This document shows, piece after piece, positions 12,570-22,724 of a stretch of 64,000 nucleotides of DNA. The position numbers and the translations under genes were made by a program. The DNA comes from Hemileia vastatrix (lineage: Eukaryota; Basidiomycota; Pucciniomycetes; Pucciniales; Zaghouaniaceae). The stretch spans positions 15,500,501 to 15,564,500 of the forward strand of contig JASXTE010000007.1 of assembly GCA_030280995.1 (NCBI GenBank), in the 5' to 3' direction. The notes below the pieces were generated by a model, which was not told the origin of the DNA, ran no database searches, and worked only from the letters and a program-made list of their open reading frames with translations. Position 1 is the stretch's first letter; each line of letters opens with the position of its first letter.

Positions 12570-13827
12570 TGTCAGCCAGGCTATTCCAGGAGCCCAGGAA
12601 ATGATATGTTAGCTTATTGGACCTGAAAGAGGGCATAAATAATTGCATTTGATGTATATAAATTTATATTTTATTGCATAATAAAATTATATAAGTATCT
12701 TATTAAATATGAGTGTTATATTAATTTTATTGTTATATAAATTATGTATACATTTAAATTAAGCATAATATATTTTATATTCTACAAATAATGGCGCATT
12801 TTTATGTATTTAATAATTATAAATAAATATTTAATTAATTAAAGACATATATTATAATTACAAGTGTAAAATTGACTTATAATATAATTTAATTAATTAT
12901 TTAAATTTATATATTAAATAACACCTTTCATATAGTATTAAATAATAATTAATGGCGCTTCTTTTGACCCTTAATTGTGTCAGGAAAAGATTAAATAAAT
13001 TATAATACTTATTTTATAAAATAGTATTATAAATTCTCAATTTGAATTAATTAAGTGTTTCATTTAAACTAGTTATTTAATTACATAGTGAAAACAATTA
13101 AATAATATTAATTTACACTGAATTAAATTGATTACATACCTTGTTACGTCAAAACATGTTATTTGTTTCACTTATAAATGCTGAAAACATATTTTAATAC
13201 TTGTTTTGAATTATTTTTCCCATAGTTCTTATGTCACAGGGTTGTTTAGTTACTCATTATTTTATATTAACTGATTTGGGAAATTTGGTATGGGAATTTT
13301 ACTTTCTTAATTGGGATTCTTATTATTTTCGTATATTTTTCTCTCAATTACTATGTTACAATTATCTTCTTTGATCTTCTTGTTTTACTTCATTACTATT
13401 TTTGTATATAGTCATTTGTAGCCCTTCAGAGGACCCATTTCTTATAAAAAGGCCTTGGATAATCCCCTGTAGCATCATCACTTACTATACACTCAACAAC
13501 TTGAATATATTTTTATATTACGTTTATATTATTTTTTATTAGTATCAAAATTCTAATTGAAATTCTATATAACAATTGAAAGGTTGCCTTAAGTCTGATA
13601 GTGATCATAGTGTCTGCTGCGCATAGCCCTTACATTAAAATAATATTGTTATTTAAATAAAAACCTCATTGTTATATCATCTCTTAAGAAATTTGTTGTT
13701 TCTCCTTTTCAATAAATTAAATAATTTTTTTTATATTTTATTTCTTTTATTTCTCAAATTCCCTTTTTTCTTTGTCCTCCTCTATTTCTTCCCCTTTTTC
13801 TTCCCTCTTCTAGACAACTGGCCGACA
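12570..13827 (+). repeat. 3' LTR of E1
   Basis: Starts TGTCAGCC at 12570 right after the purine tract AGAGTAAGGGAG and ends GGCCGACA at 13827. It is followed by the CCTCC duplication. Confidence 0.95.
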
Positions 13828-14060
13828 CCTCCCCTTGAATTTTATTGAAACAAGGGGTGGGTACCACCAAATTTTTCTAAGTCATCAATTTCACATGTCA
13901 GCTTTAAAAAATTGGCAATACCCTCCCCTGCATTTTATTGAAACAAGTGGTGTGTAACACCAAATTTTTCTAAGTCATCAATTTCACATGTCAGATTTAA
14001 AAAATTAGCAATTCCCTCCCCTGCATTTTATTGAAGTAAAGGGTGAAAGTCATCAAAATT
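13828..14060 (+). repeat. Right part of the 93-bp tandem array
   Basis: Units start at 13832, 13925 and 14018 (CCCYTGMATTTTATTGAA...), giving a period of 93 bp. Each has 'tctaagtcatcaatttcacatgtcag' and 'aaaaaattrgcaat'. The third unit decays into AT-rich sequence. From 14060 to 14343 I see no gene or repeat. Confidence 0.85.
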
Positions 14061-14343
14061 TAATATAGTTAAATAAATTAATTAATATATAAATAAGATA
14101 TGTCAAATTTACTACTTTTAAAGTAATGACAATTCCTCATTCCAAAATGCAGATCAAGTCTAGAAACTAGGTTTGGGAATTTTCACAGGTATAGGCTAGA
14201 GGAACCCCATGAAACAAATTAATGTTTTCATGATTACCATTTATACAACACAAGGTCGTTGGCCCATTACTTTAATTTCATAAATTGAAATATCATATTT
14301 ATTTATTAAAAATTTATGGAAGAATATTAAATATTTGGTGACT

Positions 14344-15303
14344 CTACGAATCCCCATACTTTTTAGATCTACCTAGAGAATTTTTAAATTTATTACCTTT
14401 TTCTTCTTTTTTTAACTTGTTTATTCGTTGGATTAAATTTTGACTGATCTGGAAAGAGCAACCGAAATTCCTGAAGTCTTGAAAAGATTCCAAACCTGGA
14501 GGAGCCTTTGTGGTTTGGTGATTATCGTAAGAAGAATTCCAAACTGTTTTGATGATTCCATTTCCTAATCCAAAATCGATTATACATCTATGTTCCGGGA
14601 AATATAATCCATGTCCTTTAATTTTTTCAGGTGACGGAATAGGTTGTCCAGTGATAGGATTAATATATGTGAAAATTCCATAAGTGAGGTAATTGGCATC
14701 ATTTGAGTCGGTGTGAATTTGTTTATGAAATTTAGAATGAGTGATTATAACATTTGAAAACATTAGATATTCACTGCTAATATCTTCCCATTCAGAGTCG
14801 CACCAATTTGGTATTCCAAGTCTTGTAGCAACTTCATTATTTGTTTCAAAAGCTTTATTACAGAGTTTTTTAAGTCAAAGAGCAAGAAATGAATTAAGTG
14901 AAGGTAAAGTATTCCATTTTAAAAAATCTTTATCTAATTCAGCTTTAGATAAAGATCTGAGTAAAGAATCTATGCCTATTTGAATTAAATTCAGTAAAAT
15001 GATATTAAAAAATACAGAAAAATTTTTAAACATACCAAGAGAAAAACCTTTATCAAATCCTGGTCTCCATCCAATGCTAATCATGATTCCACCCAACAAA
15101 CTCTTATTCCTTAAAGGTAAGCGAACCAAAGCCATTTGATAGAGTGTTATGATGAGATTGCAGAGTTGATTAAATGATTCACCTTTTAAACCATTAAAAG
15201 AATGGTTTTTGTAAATAAATTGAGGTTTGAAAGTATTATTAATAACAGCTTTAACTTCATCACCTCCAGTTTCAGTTAAATAATGTATATTTTCAGGTAA
15301 CAT
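14344..15303 (-). pseudogene. TET/JBP-like 2OG-Fe(II) dioxygenase (fungal family), interrupted by one in-frame TGA
   Basis: Fungal TET/JBP enzymes oxidise 5-methylcytosine using 2-oxoglutarate and Fe(II). The reading frame runs from ATG 15303 to the stop at 14344. It is a single frame broken only by TGA at 14875-14877, with no shift. After the stop, codons continue through the segment RLGIPNWCDSEWEDISSEYL into FSNVIITHSKFHKQ. Iron ligands are visible: the HxD motif in HKQIHTDSND and a distal His in YDNHQTTKAP after IDFGLGNGIIKTVW. The segment FRNFGCSFQISQNL fits the 2OG-binding Arg and the C-terminal strand of the family. The N-terminus may lie upstream, beyond a T-rich stretch with a stop at 15325-15327. 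The gene lies between the two Harbinger genes. In basidiomycetes such genes are known as transposon cargo, mainly of KDZ elements. Confidence 0.75.
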
Positions 15304-15719
15304 TTTTGGATATTGTTTTTTTTTTCAACTTTAGTTTTATAGTACTTGACTTTTGAAATATGGCCAAATATTTGATCCAAGTGAATTTTTTTTAATTTCT
15401 TTTATTTAGATACTGTTCATTTTTTGTCAATGTTTTAAATGATGATTGAAAAGAAATTGAATTTGAAGATGATAATGAAGTTAAAGAAGATGAGAGTGAG
15501 GTAAGTGGTGAATCTGAAGTTAAATACATGTATTTTTCTACTTAAAAATTTGTTACTTTTCAAACACCCAAAATTATACATTAAAAAAAACTCACTTAAT
15601 TTAAATTAAAAAAATTAAAATCCTCAAAAGACTAATAAGAATTTTTTTTATTTCACTTGAACTTGATGAATATTTTTCTCTAAAATTAAAAAAAAAAAAA
15701 TTCAAAAAACTGTGAAATT
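15304..15719. other. No gene recognised
   Basis: AT-rich sequence upstream of the oxygenase. A short plus-strand acidic run (about 15450-15510, Glu/Asp codons) has no start or partner exon. Poly-A runs occur near 15690. It could hold the promoter and first exon of the oxygenase. Confidence 0.4.
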
Positions 15720-16525
15720 TTTTTATCACTTCCCCATTCCCCTAAATTCCCTGCTCCAAACCCCTCTCCCACCTGCCCAAAACCCTTGTACAAACCCCCA
15801 CATACAACCTATTCACATCCCCTTTTAAACCCCTCCAAACCCCCTTCCAAACCCGCCTTCAATCTGCCCCAAACCCCCCTCCAAATCCCCTCCAAGCCCC
15901 CCTCCAAACCCCCCTTTAATCCCCCCTTCAATCCACCTTTATTCCCCCCCTAACCTCCCCCTCCAAACCCCCCCCAATCCCCCCCTCAATGTTACTTAAC
16001 GATTTGCTATTGATTCTTTAAGTTAACGAACAATTGCTAACAATTGTTTGTTAACTTAACAATTTGTTAGCGGCTCATTAAGATAACAAACAATTGCTAA
16101 CAATCGTTCATTAACTTAACGAATCGATAGCAAATCGTTTAGTTAATGAACAATTGCTAACAATTGTTCATTAACTTAACAATTCGTTTTCAAATCGTAA
16201 AGGGACCTTTAAGGGGGGGTAGGGGGGTTTGGAAGGGGGGCTGGAGGGGGTTTTTGAGGGGATTTGGAGGGGGGATTCAGGGGATTTGGAGGGGGGTTGG
16301 AGAGGAATGAGGGGAGGAAATGAGGACACCAACAAGGGGGAGAAAGGGAGAGATGAGACCAAAGAGGGAGAAAAGGGAGGTTAGAGTGAGACAAGGAGGA
16401 GGGAATAAGGCAGCCAAAGGGGGGGAAAGGGGGATGTATCCATTCCAAGGAGAGGGTAAAGGTGGGAAAAAGCCCAGGCCAAGGGGGGATAAAGAGTAGG
16501 ATAAAAGAGAGGAAAGAGGGAGAGA
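15720..16525. repeat. Large foldback: C-rich arm, AT-rich inverted repeats, G-rich arm
   Basis: 15720-15990 is a run of CCCC-tracts on the plus strand. 16200-16525 is a run of GGGG-tracts whose complement repeats the same wording (AAACCCCCCTCCAAATCCCC). Between them, 16000-16195 holds inverted and tandem copies of 'aacaattgctaacaattgtt' and 'gttcattaacttaac'. Several G5-G7 tracts separated by 2-7 bases at 16207-16252 satisfy the usual G-quadruplex pattern. A Pro-rich open frame on the complement of the G-rich arm is a by-product of composition. Confidence 0.7.
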
Positions 16526-16949
16526 GAGAGAGAGAGAGAGAAAAAAAGGTTAATTTTACCTATAAATTTAAAAAAAACCATTTACAAAAAAAAACAAAAA
16601 CTCAAAAAACCAAAAAAAAAAAATAGCAAAAAATTAAGTAAAAAAGATAAAATGACTTACCTGGAGAGATGAGTTTAGAAAAAAGAAATAAAATTTTAAT
16701 TGTTTGAGTGATGTAGGAAGAGAGGAGAAAACGGATATGAGTGAAGAAAAAAAAAGAGTGTGACTGAAAAAATATGCGTTTGCTGAAAATATGCGATTTC
16801 ATGTTGATTTGATGAAAGAAAACACAGAGAGATAAAAAAAATAAGACTTTAACAGCAAATTCAAAAACCAAAAAAATATGCAAAAAAATTTACCATTCTC
16901 AGTGAATAACACATGCACATTGATTATTTGAAGAGAATGAAAAAAAAAA
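16526..16949. other. Low-complexity sequence downstream of the transposase
   Basis: A (GA)n run at about 16519-16541, then A-rich sequence. No gene. Two 'aaaaatatgc' repeats. Confidence 0.4.
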
Positions 16950-18214
16950 TTAAAATTGCGTCGAAAAATGTTGGAGTGTTATTGGAAGAATTTTTTCCCT
17001 TATACTAGTTGATTGGGAAATAAAAGTGTTGGATATAGTTGGAGGTGAATCAGCTTGTTCATCTTCATACAGCTCTAACCATTGATCTTTGAGGTCAGCA
17101 AGTAGGTTATGAAGTATAGTACAACACAGAATCCAGTTGATCACCGCCTCCATTTCAGATTTATTTCTAAGAGGACTTCTAATTCCTTTAAACTAGAAAA
17201 ACAGCCTTTCAAGATTACAATAGAATGTTCAATACGGACTCTTGACTTTGCCAAATGATTGTTGAGCTTGGCATTTTGACTGTCTTCTGAAGCTGCTCCC
17301 CGAAAAGCAGGAAGTACATACTTTCCATTCACATAAGCAGAATCTGCAAGAAGATACTGATCTTCATCAAAGAATTTTTCAGGTTCATTTGAATTTTGCA
17401 TTCTTTGGAAGATGTAGTAGTCATGACATGAGCCAGGATATCCAGCAAAGAATGATGTAAATTTTTTGTTTACATCACATATAAGCTGAACAGAAATTGA
17501 ATATCTATAAAGAAGATATATTTGTTTGTGTTAGTTTCAAAGAGAATGAAAGGAGTTAAAAATAATCTACCTCTTTTTACGGTCAAAGTAATTGTTTCCA
17601 CCTTGAGCAGGTTTCTGGCTCAAAGGAATAGTAGTACCATCAACAAAACCAATACATCCTGGGAAGCCCTCTGCTTTCATAACCTGAGATGATTCAATTC
17701 CCTCTTCTTTTGTTGGCCAGGTGAGAAGTTGAGATTCCAAGTATTTGATGGCAGTGATACATTGTTTGGTATAAGTGTTAACTGAACCATACCCTAAATC
17801 AAAGACATTTTCTAAATGTTTCAAAGTGGCTCCATTACCATTTGAACCCAAACGACATAGTGTGATGGCCAATTGAATTGAAGGATGTCGTTGTTCTTTT
17901 TGAGAATTATTGTGAAATATGGGATGATCCTGAATAAGCTCAAGCAATTTAAGGAAACATTCCTGAGAAGTCCTGAACAGCTGTCTAAAACTGGGTGTAG
18001 ATAGGTTAAGAAGTGTTTGGATGGTGTACTTGGGGGTATGAAGTACTTGAGGCTTTCTGGGAAGAAGGTAACGTTTCGTGGCCATTTTTGATAAAAAGAC
18101 AAAATCTTCTTCTAGATAAGAATCAGAATCGCAATCAGAGTCCAAGAGCAGTTCAAGAGCCATGAAAGTCATTGCTTTATGTAATTTATCACGATTTGAA
18201 AGTGAGGAAGGCAT
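16950..18214 (-). pseudogene. PIF/Harbinger DDE transposase (HARBI1-like), frameshifted
   Basis: The nuclease of a PIF/Harbinger transposon. ATG 18214 starts MPSSLSNRDKLHK; an upstream alternative at 18256 lacks support. Exon 1 ends at 17571. A 66-nt intron (17570 down to 17505, GTAGAT...TTATAG) joins it in frame to exon 2, giving the segment YSISVQLICDVNKKFTS. The DDE residues are visible: first Asp in GFVDGTTIPL (about 17645), second Asp in LLADSAYVNG (about 17335), Glu in SRVRIEHSIVILKGCF (about 17225). The helix-turn-helix region around GYGSVNTYTKQC precedes them. A one-base shift near 17190 moves the C-terminus (RNKSEMEAVINWI...) into another frame, which then runs to 16950. Only this shift is seen, so the inactivation may be recent or a sequence error. 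Confidence 0.85.
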
Positions 18215-18429
18215 AACTCTTATATGATATGATATGAAGATGTAAATGATGTACAATGTTTTGAGTTATGAAGTGTTATGCTGCAGAGTGCTGCGTATGA
18301 ATGGGATGATGCTGACAAATCAGTGAAATGGGACTTGATGGTGAAATTAGCACTTTTGGTTGAGAAAGTGTGGATTTGAATGAAATAAGTGACTTTTTTC
18401 ACTTTTGAAATCCACCAGTATTGGGGCTA

Positions 18430-18523
18430 GTGTGTTTCGGAAATCCGCACTTATTTAAGTGCAGATTTGGTCAAATTTAAGTGCAGATTTGTAAGTGTGG
18501 ATTAGCCAGAACTGACACCCCCT
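18430..18523 (-). repeat. Right terminal and subterminal repeats of the Harbinger element
   Basis: The complement starts AGGGGGTGTCAGTTCTGG and then has AATCCACACTTA, AATCTGCACTTA and AATCTGCACTTA...TAAGTGCGGATTT. These are the same motifs as the left end hairpin. ATT follows at 18524-18526. 18215-18430 is transposase 5' flank with no other gene. Confidence 0.8.
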
Positions 18524-18526
18524 ATT

Positions 18527-19212
18527 GATTTGGCTTTGAAGTTACTTTCAATCCACTAAGTTCTTGTAAATAGAACAACCAGAGAATTTTGGAATAAAAA
18601 TGAGACTTTGTAAAAGATAAAATACAAGTTTCAGAAATAACTGCTAATCATCAATGATGCATAAAAAAAAGTTTGGAGGTGCACCAAATATTATTTGCGA
18701 CTCCCTCCCAGGTGTGGTAAAAATCTTGGGTAAAGGCTGTTTGGAAATATAGGATTCCCTGGGCAAGATATTCTTGTTCAAGGAAGCCATTATATATATA
18801 AAGTCTGCATCAAAGCTATCACCAACCACAAAGAAGGCTGTCACATGCTAACAAGCTTTATATATTTAATATAAATTTATCTCAAGTTTTTATAATTTTT
18901 TAGTACTACACTGTAACATTCTCATGTTATTCTATTGGGTGTGCATGTGATAGTTTAGTTGCGCTGCTCAATAGTTAAAGCTTGGGAAACTTATCCCAAG
19001 AATATTTTATATAATAAAAGGTATAGATACATTTGTATTACTACTTATCTCTTTCTGAAATATATGCTGCTTACAGGCGGCCTGATACTATTGCTAGGTT
19101 AGTTGCACTGCTCAATAGTTATAAACATTTAGTAATCATAAATTATTCCCTTTGTATATATTCAAATCTTCCTCTATTTTTCCAAATATGTTTCTTCAGA
19201 TTCTCTCACAAT
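18527..19212. other. No gene recognised
   Basis: AT-rich. The phrase 'gctgctcaatagttaaagc' (about 18964) recurs as 'cactgctcaatagttataaac' (about 19106). A 66-codon minus frame at 18644-18844 has no recognisable domain. Confidence 0.4.
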
Positions 19213-20462
19213 TCAAAATGTGTGTTGGAATTGTGAAGCTCCTGGCTGTTCTGAATAAAATTCACTAAGCTGTTTGTCAAAGAAGGATCTCAGTGGTTTG
19301 TCGAAAGTTGAAATTGAATGGATTTTTTCATTTAGGTAAGGATCTGATTCTGATTTTGCTTCCACTATCATGTTGTGTAAGATTATACAACAGGTCATTG
19401 TCTCCTTTACTTCTTCAATATGCCATAGAAAACATAGCTGGGTTAGAATGCCCCACCTACTTTGCAACACCCCAAAAGCACATTCTATGTCCTTTCTAGC
19501 ACTTTCTTGTAATTTAGAGTAATATCGGCTTTCCTCATCTTGCGGATGAGAAATTGTTTTGACCAGTGTTGACCATGGTGGGTAAATACCATCAGCAAGG
19601 TAGTAACCATTTTTATAAATTCTATTATTTATTTTATATGTTACACCATCTTGACTACCGGCCAAAGGTTTATCAAACAAGTTGCTGCAATGAAGAACAT
19701 TGATGTCGTTTAAAGCTCCAGGTGATCCAAAGAAAGCATGCCAAATTTGTAAGTTTTTGCTTGCTACAGCCTCCAATATCATTGTTGGAGTTTTTTCCTT
19801 CCCCTGGAACTGACCATCCCAGGCTGTGGGGAAATTTTTCCACTCCCAGTGCATCCCATCAATATTGCCAAGACATCCCGGAAACCCCCTGTCTTAGTAC
19901 TCCCTCAAAATCTTGGTTTTCTCCACAGCGTTTGGTTCTCATAAATACTCACTTTTGTATAAAGATATGATGTCTTTAACAAAAGTTTTCAATGCCTTTA
20001 GTGAAGTGGTTTCAGCTATGTGAACATACTTGTCAGTTGAGTTGGCCGAAATCCCATAGGCAAGCTGGCAAAGTACACTAGTTAGCTTTTGGTGAGGTGT
20101 CAATCCAAGTTTCCTGCAGCAATCCTGTAGTAATGTAGTTAGTAAAAAATTGAGAAAAAGTGTGATGGATATTATTAAAAAAATACTATAATTACAGATT
20201 TTAAAACCCAATATTTATTGTGCATCTGTAAATCCTCAACAATTTTTGTAAATAGATCTTTGCTTATTCTAAATCGGCACTCAAAAATAATATTGTTGTA
20301 AATGGGGTTTTGCCCAAAGTAGTCTTTCATTAAGCGTGCATTACCAGTGTAACAATCTCGTTGTATCATTTTTTTCTTTGGTCTTGGTGTAGTTGAATTA
20401 GATGATTGATTGTTGCAATAGGTAGTTAACAAATATGTAAGAAGGAGATCTTCTTCTTCCAT
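19213..20462 (-). pseudogene. Second PIF/Harbinger transposase, 'plant transposon protein' type, decayed
   Basis: Exon 1 starts at ATG 20462 and ends at 20196. A 71-nt intron (20195 down to 20125, GTAATT...CTACAG) joins in phase to DCCRKLGLTPHQKL..., continuing into QLAYGISANSTDKYVHIAETTSLKAL. Two nonsense codons follow (TGA after KSEYL and TAA after ILREY). The frame then gives GFPGCLGNIDGMHWEWKN with the first catalytic Asp, AFFGSPGALNDINVL, YYLADGIYP with the second Asp, and RKDIECAFGVLQSRW with the Glu. This wording is characteristic of the Plant_tran branch and differs from the transposase at 16950. I found no terminal repeats for it, so the element boundaries are unknown. Confidence 0.8.
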
Positions 20463-20929
20463 GTCTAATAAATCATCAAGGAAATTTTAAGGCATGGGAA
20501 ATGTAACAGTTGAGTGAAGAAAAATGAGTATGATAGAAGGAGGGATAGAAGAAATTAGTGCTGTGGAAGCAGTGATGTTATTGAATAAACCAAGAAACAC
20601 GAGTGATGAATATTTCGTGTAACTCGCAAATAGTGAATTTTTCGAAAAATGAGTGTGGAATGATATCATAAATTTGTGCAACTCAGAAGTAATATGCATG
20701 TAAGCGGGAGTTAGACAACCGAACGAGTGTGGATGCTCTCAGGGGTATCTTACTTGGTGCGTAGTGTCACCGTCGCTACACAGATAAACTTAGGCTGTAA
20801 ACAGATCGATAGATGAATCTTTTTTTATTTAAAACTGACTCGATATGCTCATTTCACAAAAATGTTTTCCAGCGATTCAAAAACTTTCTCCACACATCTA
20901 AGAGATTTCTGAGCTCATTTTGACTACAT
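20463..20929. other. No gene recognised
   Basis: Upstream flank of the second transposase and downstream flank of the secreted protein gene. It contains a less AT-rich stretch (20700-20790) with no ORF or repeat that I can name. Confidence 0.35.
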
Positions 20930-21271
20930 TCAAAGCACTGAACAAGCATACATAACTTGATAGACTTTCTGGTATGTATGACATTGGGGGGAGTCTCTAG
21001 GTTGGAATTGTTGGGTGTTGTGACAGTTAGGATCTGTGCAAACAACCACTAGACACACATATGAATTCTCTTCCGAAAACTTGATCTGAAATGTTCGTAG
21101 TCCTCCCTTATAATTTTTCGTCACTGCATATGAAAAATCTGGTACAACAGGCATATGAAGCTCTTCATTTGGAGCAGCTTGACAAGTTTTTCCGTTGTAA
21201 ACAAGTAAATTTGCCTGTCTTGAGTAGCCAAGCAATAGGAGTACGAATGGTATCATAAAATGTGCGTTCAT
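20930..21271 (-). CDS. Small secreted protein with six cysteines (candidate effector or surface protein)
   Basis: A 113-residue ORF from ATG 21271. An in-frame TTG further upstream is not a likely eukaryotic start. Residues 1-20 form a signal peptide: a short N-region, a hydrophobic core FMIPFVLLLLG, then a probable cleavage after SRQA. The mature part of about 93 residues has six cysteines (in GKTC, SYVC, VVC, DPNC, SPQC, YAC), an even number compatible with three disulfides, and no recognisable domain. Upstream on the same strand, AAG|GTAACT...GCATATAG could be a 5' untranslated intron. Secretion is inferred from the leader. It might be a chance ORF, but the leader and cysteine pattern make that less likely. 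It is the only apparent non-transposon gene in the window. Confidence 0.5.
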   Translation of the reverse strand: MNAHFMIPFVLLLLGYSRQANLLVYNGKTCQAAPNEELHMPVVPDFSYAVTKNYKGGLRTFQIKFSEENSYVCLVVVCTDPNCHNTQQFQPRDSPQCHTYQKVYQVMYACSVL

Positions 21272-21955
21272 GTTTCGGGATTTCAACAAAGCCTATATGC
21301 ACAATAATTTAGTTTTTTTTATAGTTTTATGAAGAAAGTTGGCTATAAGTTACCTTGATATATAATGCGGCCAAAAACGTCAATAGTTAGTTATTTTAAA
21401 TACCGCCGCTAAATGTAGTACCCTAAAAATTCTACATCGTCAAAATTATTATATATCAGTCAAAGGAAATGAAAAATAGTATTTGAGAGGAGCACCTAAC
21501 AAGACTGGAAGGTAAGGAGGTAAATTGATGGAGGTGATTCAGCATGAGCAGCCGTCTTTTAATCCCATCCAGTCACTCAAATTGTGGCTTTTTTTAATGT
21601 GTAAATATCAACTGGATCATGCGACTAGGAAGTAAAATGGTTCCCTTATAGAAATGAGCACGATATATGGCGGTGAATAATTATCTAAAGTGGACAGAAC
21701 AACCTCGAAGGTCACCCTCAGTGCACAAGATCCAATGGAGTAGCGTGTTATCGTGAATTTAAATATCTTTTAATTCTTCTACTTGATGCTTGAATACTCG
21801 GATAATCCAAGTTAACTGCCCCACGACGCAATATTCCAAGATGTCCCTCATCATTCAGGGCGGTGAAAAGTGAGTTCATGTTGTTGCAACAACTTGCAGC
21901 ATTTCCCCAACTGGCTTTTGACGTATGTAGTCGGTGGCTGGAAGTTCCCTTGTTA
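21272..21955. other. No gene recognised
   Basis: Mixed-composition sequence between the secreted protein gene and the Copia LTR. No ORF over about 60 codons and no repeat seen. Confidence 0.4.
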
Positions 21956-22021
21956 TGGTAGACATTAGGTTAGATTAGGTTACACGCCAAGTGTTGTATA
22001 TAGTGTGCCGCGACCCACTCA
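21956..22021 (+). repeat. Copia 5' LTR, first part
   Basis: Starts TGGTAGACATTAGGTTAGATT and matches the first 66 bp of the 3' LTR at 55939. It ends in the TCA duplicated by the CACTA insertion. The rest of this LTR is at 51364-51386. Confidence 0.85.
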
Positions 22022-22127
22022 CACTTCGTGAGAACAGCCGACGATCCCACTGCAACGTCGCGCCGACGTTGCAGAGAAGTTCAAAAAATGAAATCCTGCA
22101 ACGTCGGCTGATATTTTCCATGGTAAC
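22022..22127 (+). repeat. Left terminal inverted repeat of the CACTA element
   Basis: Matches the complement of 51257-51363 over its whole length with few changes. It contains a perfect hairpin at 22050-22074: CTGCAACGTCG, loop CGC, CGACGTTGCAG. The same CTGCAACGTCGGCTG phrase recurs at 22096-22110, so CAGCCGACG (22035) also pairs with CGTCGGCTG (22102). Confidence 0.88.
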
Positions 22128-22724
22128 CAAGTCAATTAAATAGCACCCTTTCAAAAAAAACAGTATACTTATTAGGCACCTAATACCAGTGCTAAGGTTT
22201 CAGAAACTCAGATTTAATAATTTAATATTTTGGCGTAGATGAGCAAAGGGGTTATATTCTAAAGTTGATTTTCTAAGGAATTATAGCTGGAGTAAATTAG
22301 ATATACATAGATGTTACGAGATGCATTTTTTTTGCAGTTAAGACATTTTGTAAAAAAAATTATATTGTATCTAGGGTATGCATGTTGTTATATGTGCTAA
22401 TTTCATTGAAAGAGATTAATTATTATCGGAGATAAGAGTATTACAAAAGGAATCTTTTATATGAAGATAACCAATAAATTAAAGCCCTTTGAAGCAAGGC
22501 TGAGTTGAAAGTAAGTGAAAAAATTACATTTAAAAGGATTGCCATAAAAATCTAATAACTTGATTTACATAGATAAACTCTAAAATTTGTATATTTCCAC
22601 CGCCTTAACCAAAGTAGCTACACTAACTTCAACAAACTTTTCAATATTACCTTTTCCTATTTTATACAAACTCCATCATCAAAATTAATCCACCTACTAA
22701 GTTATAACAACATATTTTTATAAA
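22128..22724. other. Subterminal region of the CACTA element; probable promoter of the next gene
   Basis: AT-rich, non-coding. A pyrimidine-rich stretch (22620-22700) precedes the ATG at 22725. No repeat recognised. Confidence 0.4.

Larger units (their letters stand above)
4431..13827 (+). mobile_element. Ty3/Gypsy chromovirus copy E1
   Basis: Complete in structure: a 1,260-bp 5' LTR, a leader, ORF1, gag-pol with chromodomain, a purine-rich tract before the 3' LTR (12558-12569), and a 1,258-bp 3' LTR. The LTRs start TGTC and end GACA. A perfect 5-bp duplication CCTCC flanks it (4426-4430, 13828-13832). By eye the two LTRs differ at roughly two dozen sites (about 2%). All reading frames carry stops or shifts, so this copy cannot encode its own proteins. 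Confidence 0.95.
2523..18523. mobile_element. Composite PIF/Harbinger-type DNA transposon carrying a TET/JBP-like gene, interrupted by Gypsy E1
   Basis: Both ends carry the identical 18-bp inverted repeat AGGGGGTGTCAGTTCTGG (2523-2540, and 18506-18523 complemented). Both are followed by AATCYGCACTTA-type subterminal motifs and flanked by ATT (2520-2522 and 18524-18526). Just inside the left end is a Myb-like gene of the kind that accompanies Harbinger transposases; just inside the right end is the DDE transposase, on the opposite strand. Between them lie a 93-bp tandem array, the Gypsy element E1, a TET/JBP-like oxygenase pseudogene and a C-rich/G-rich foldback. Without E1 and its duplication the element would be about 6.6 kb. 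Two elements placed side by side is the alternative, but the matching ends and flanks favour one. Confidence 0.75.

Noticed and set aside
16171..16581. Pro-rich minus-strand ORFs
   Set aside because: They translate the complement of the G-tract arm of the foldback; composition artefacts.
18644..18844. 66-codon minus-strand ORF
   Set aside because: No domain, no partner exons, not conserved with anything else in the window.
22035..22125. First read as a stand-alone foldback MITE with an inverted second copy at 51262-51360
   Set aside because: The TCA duplications and the rebuilt Copia LTR show the two copies are the ends of one CACTA element.
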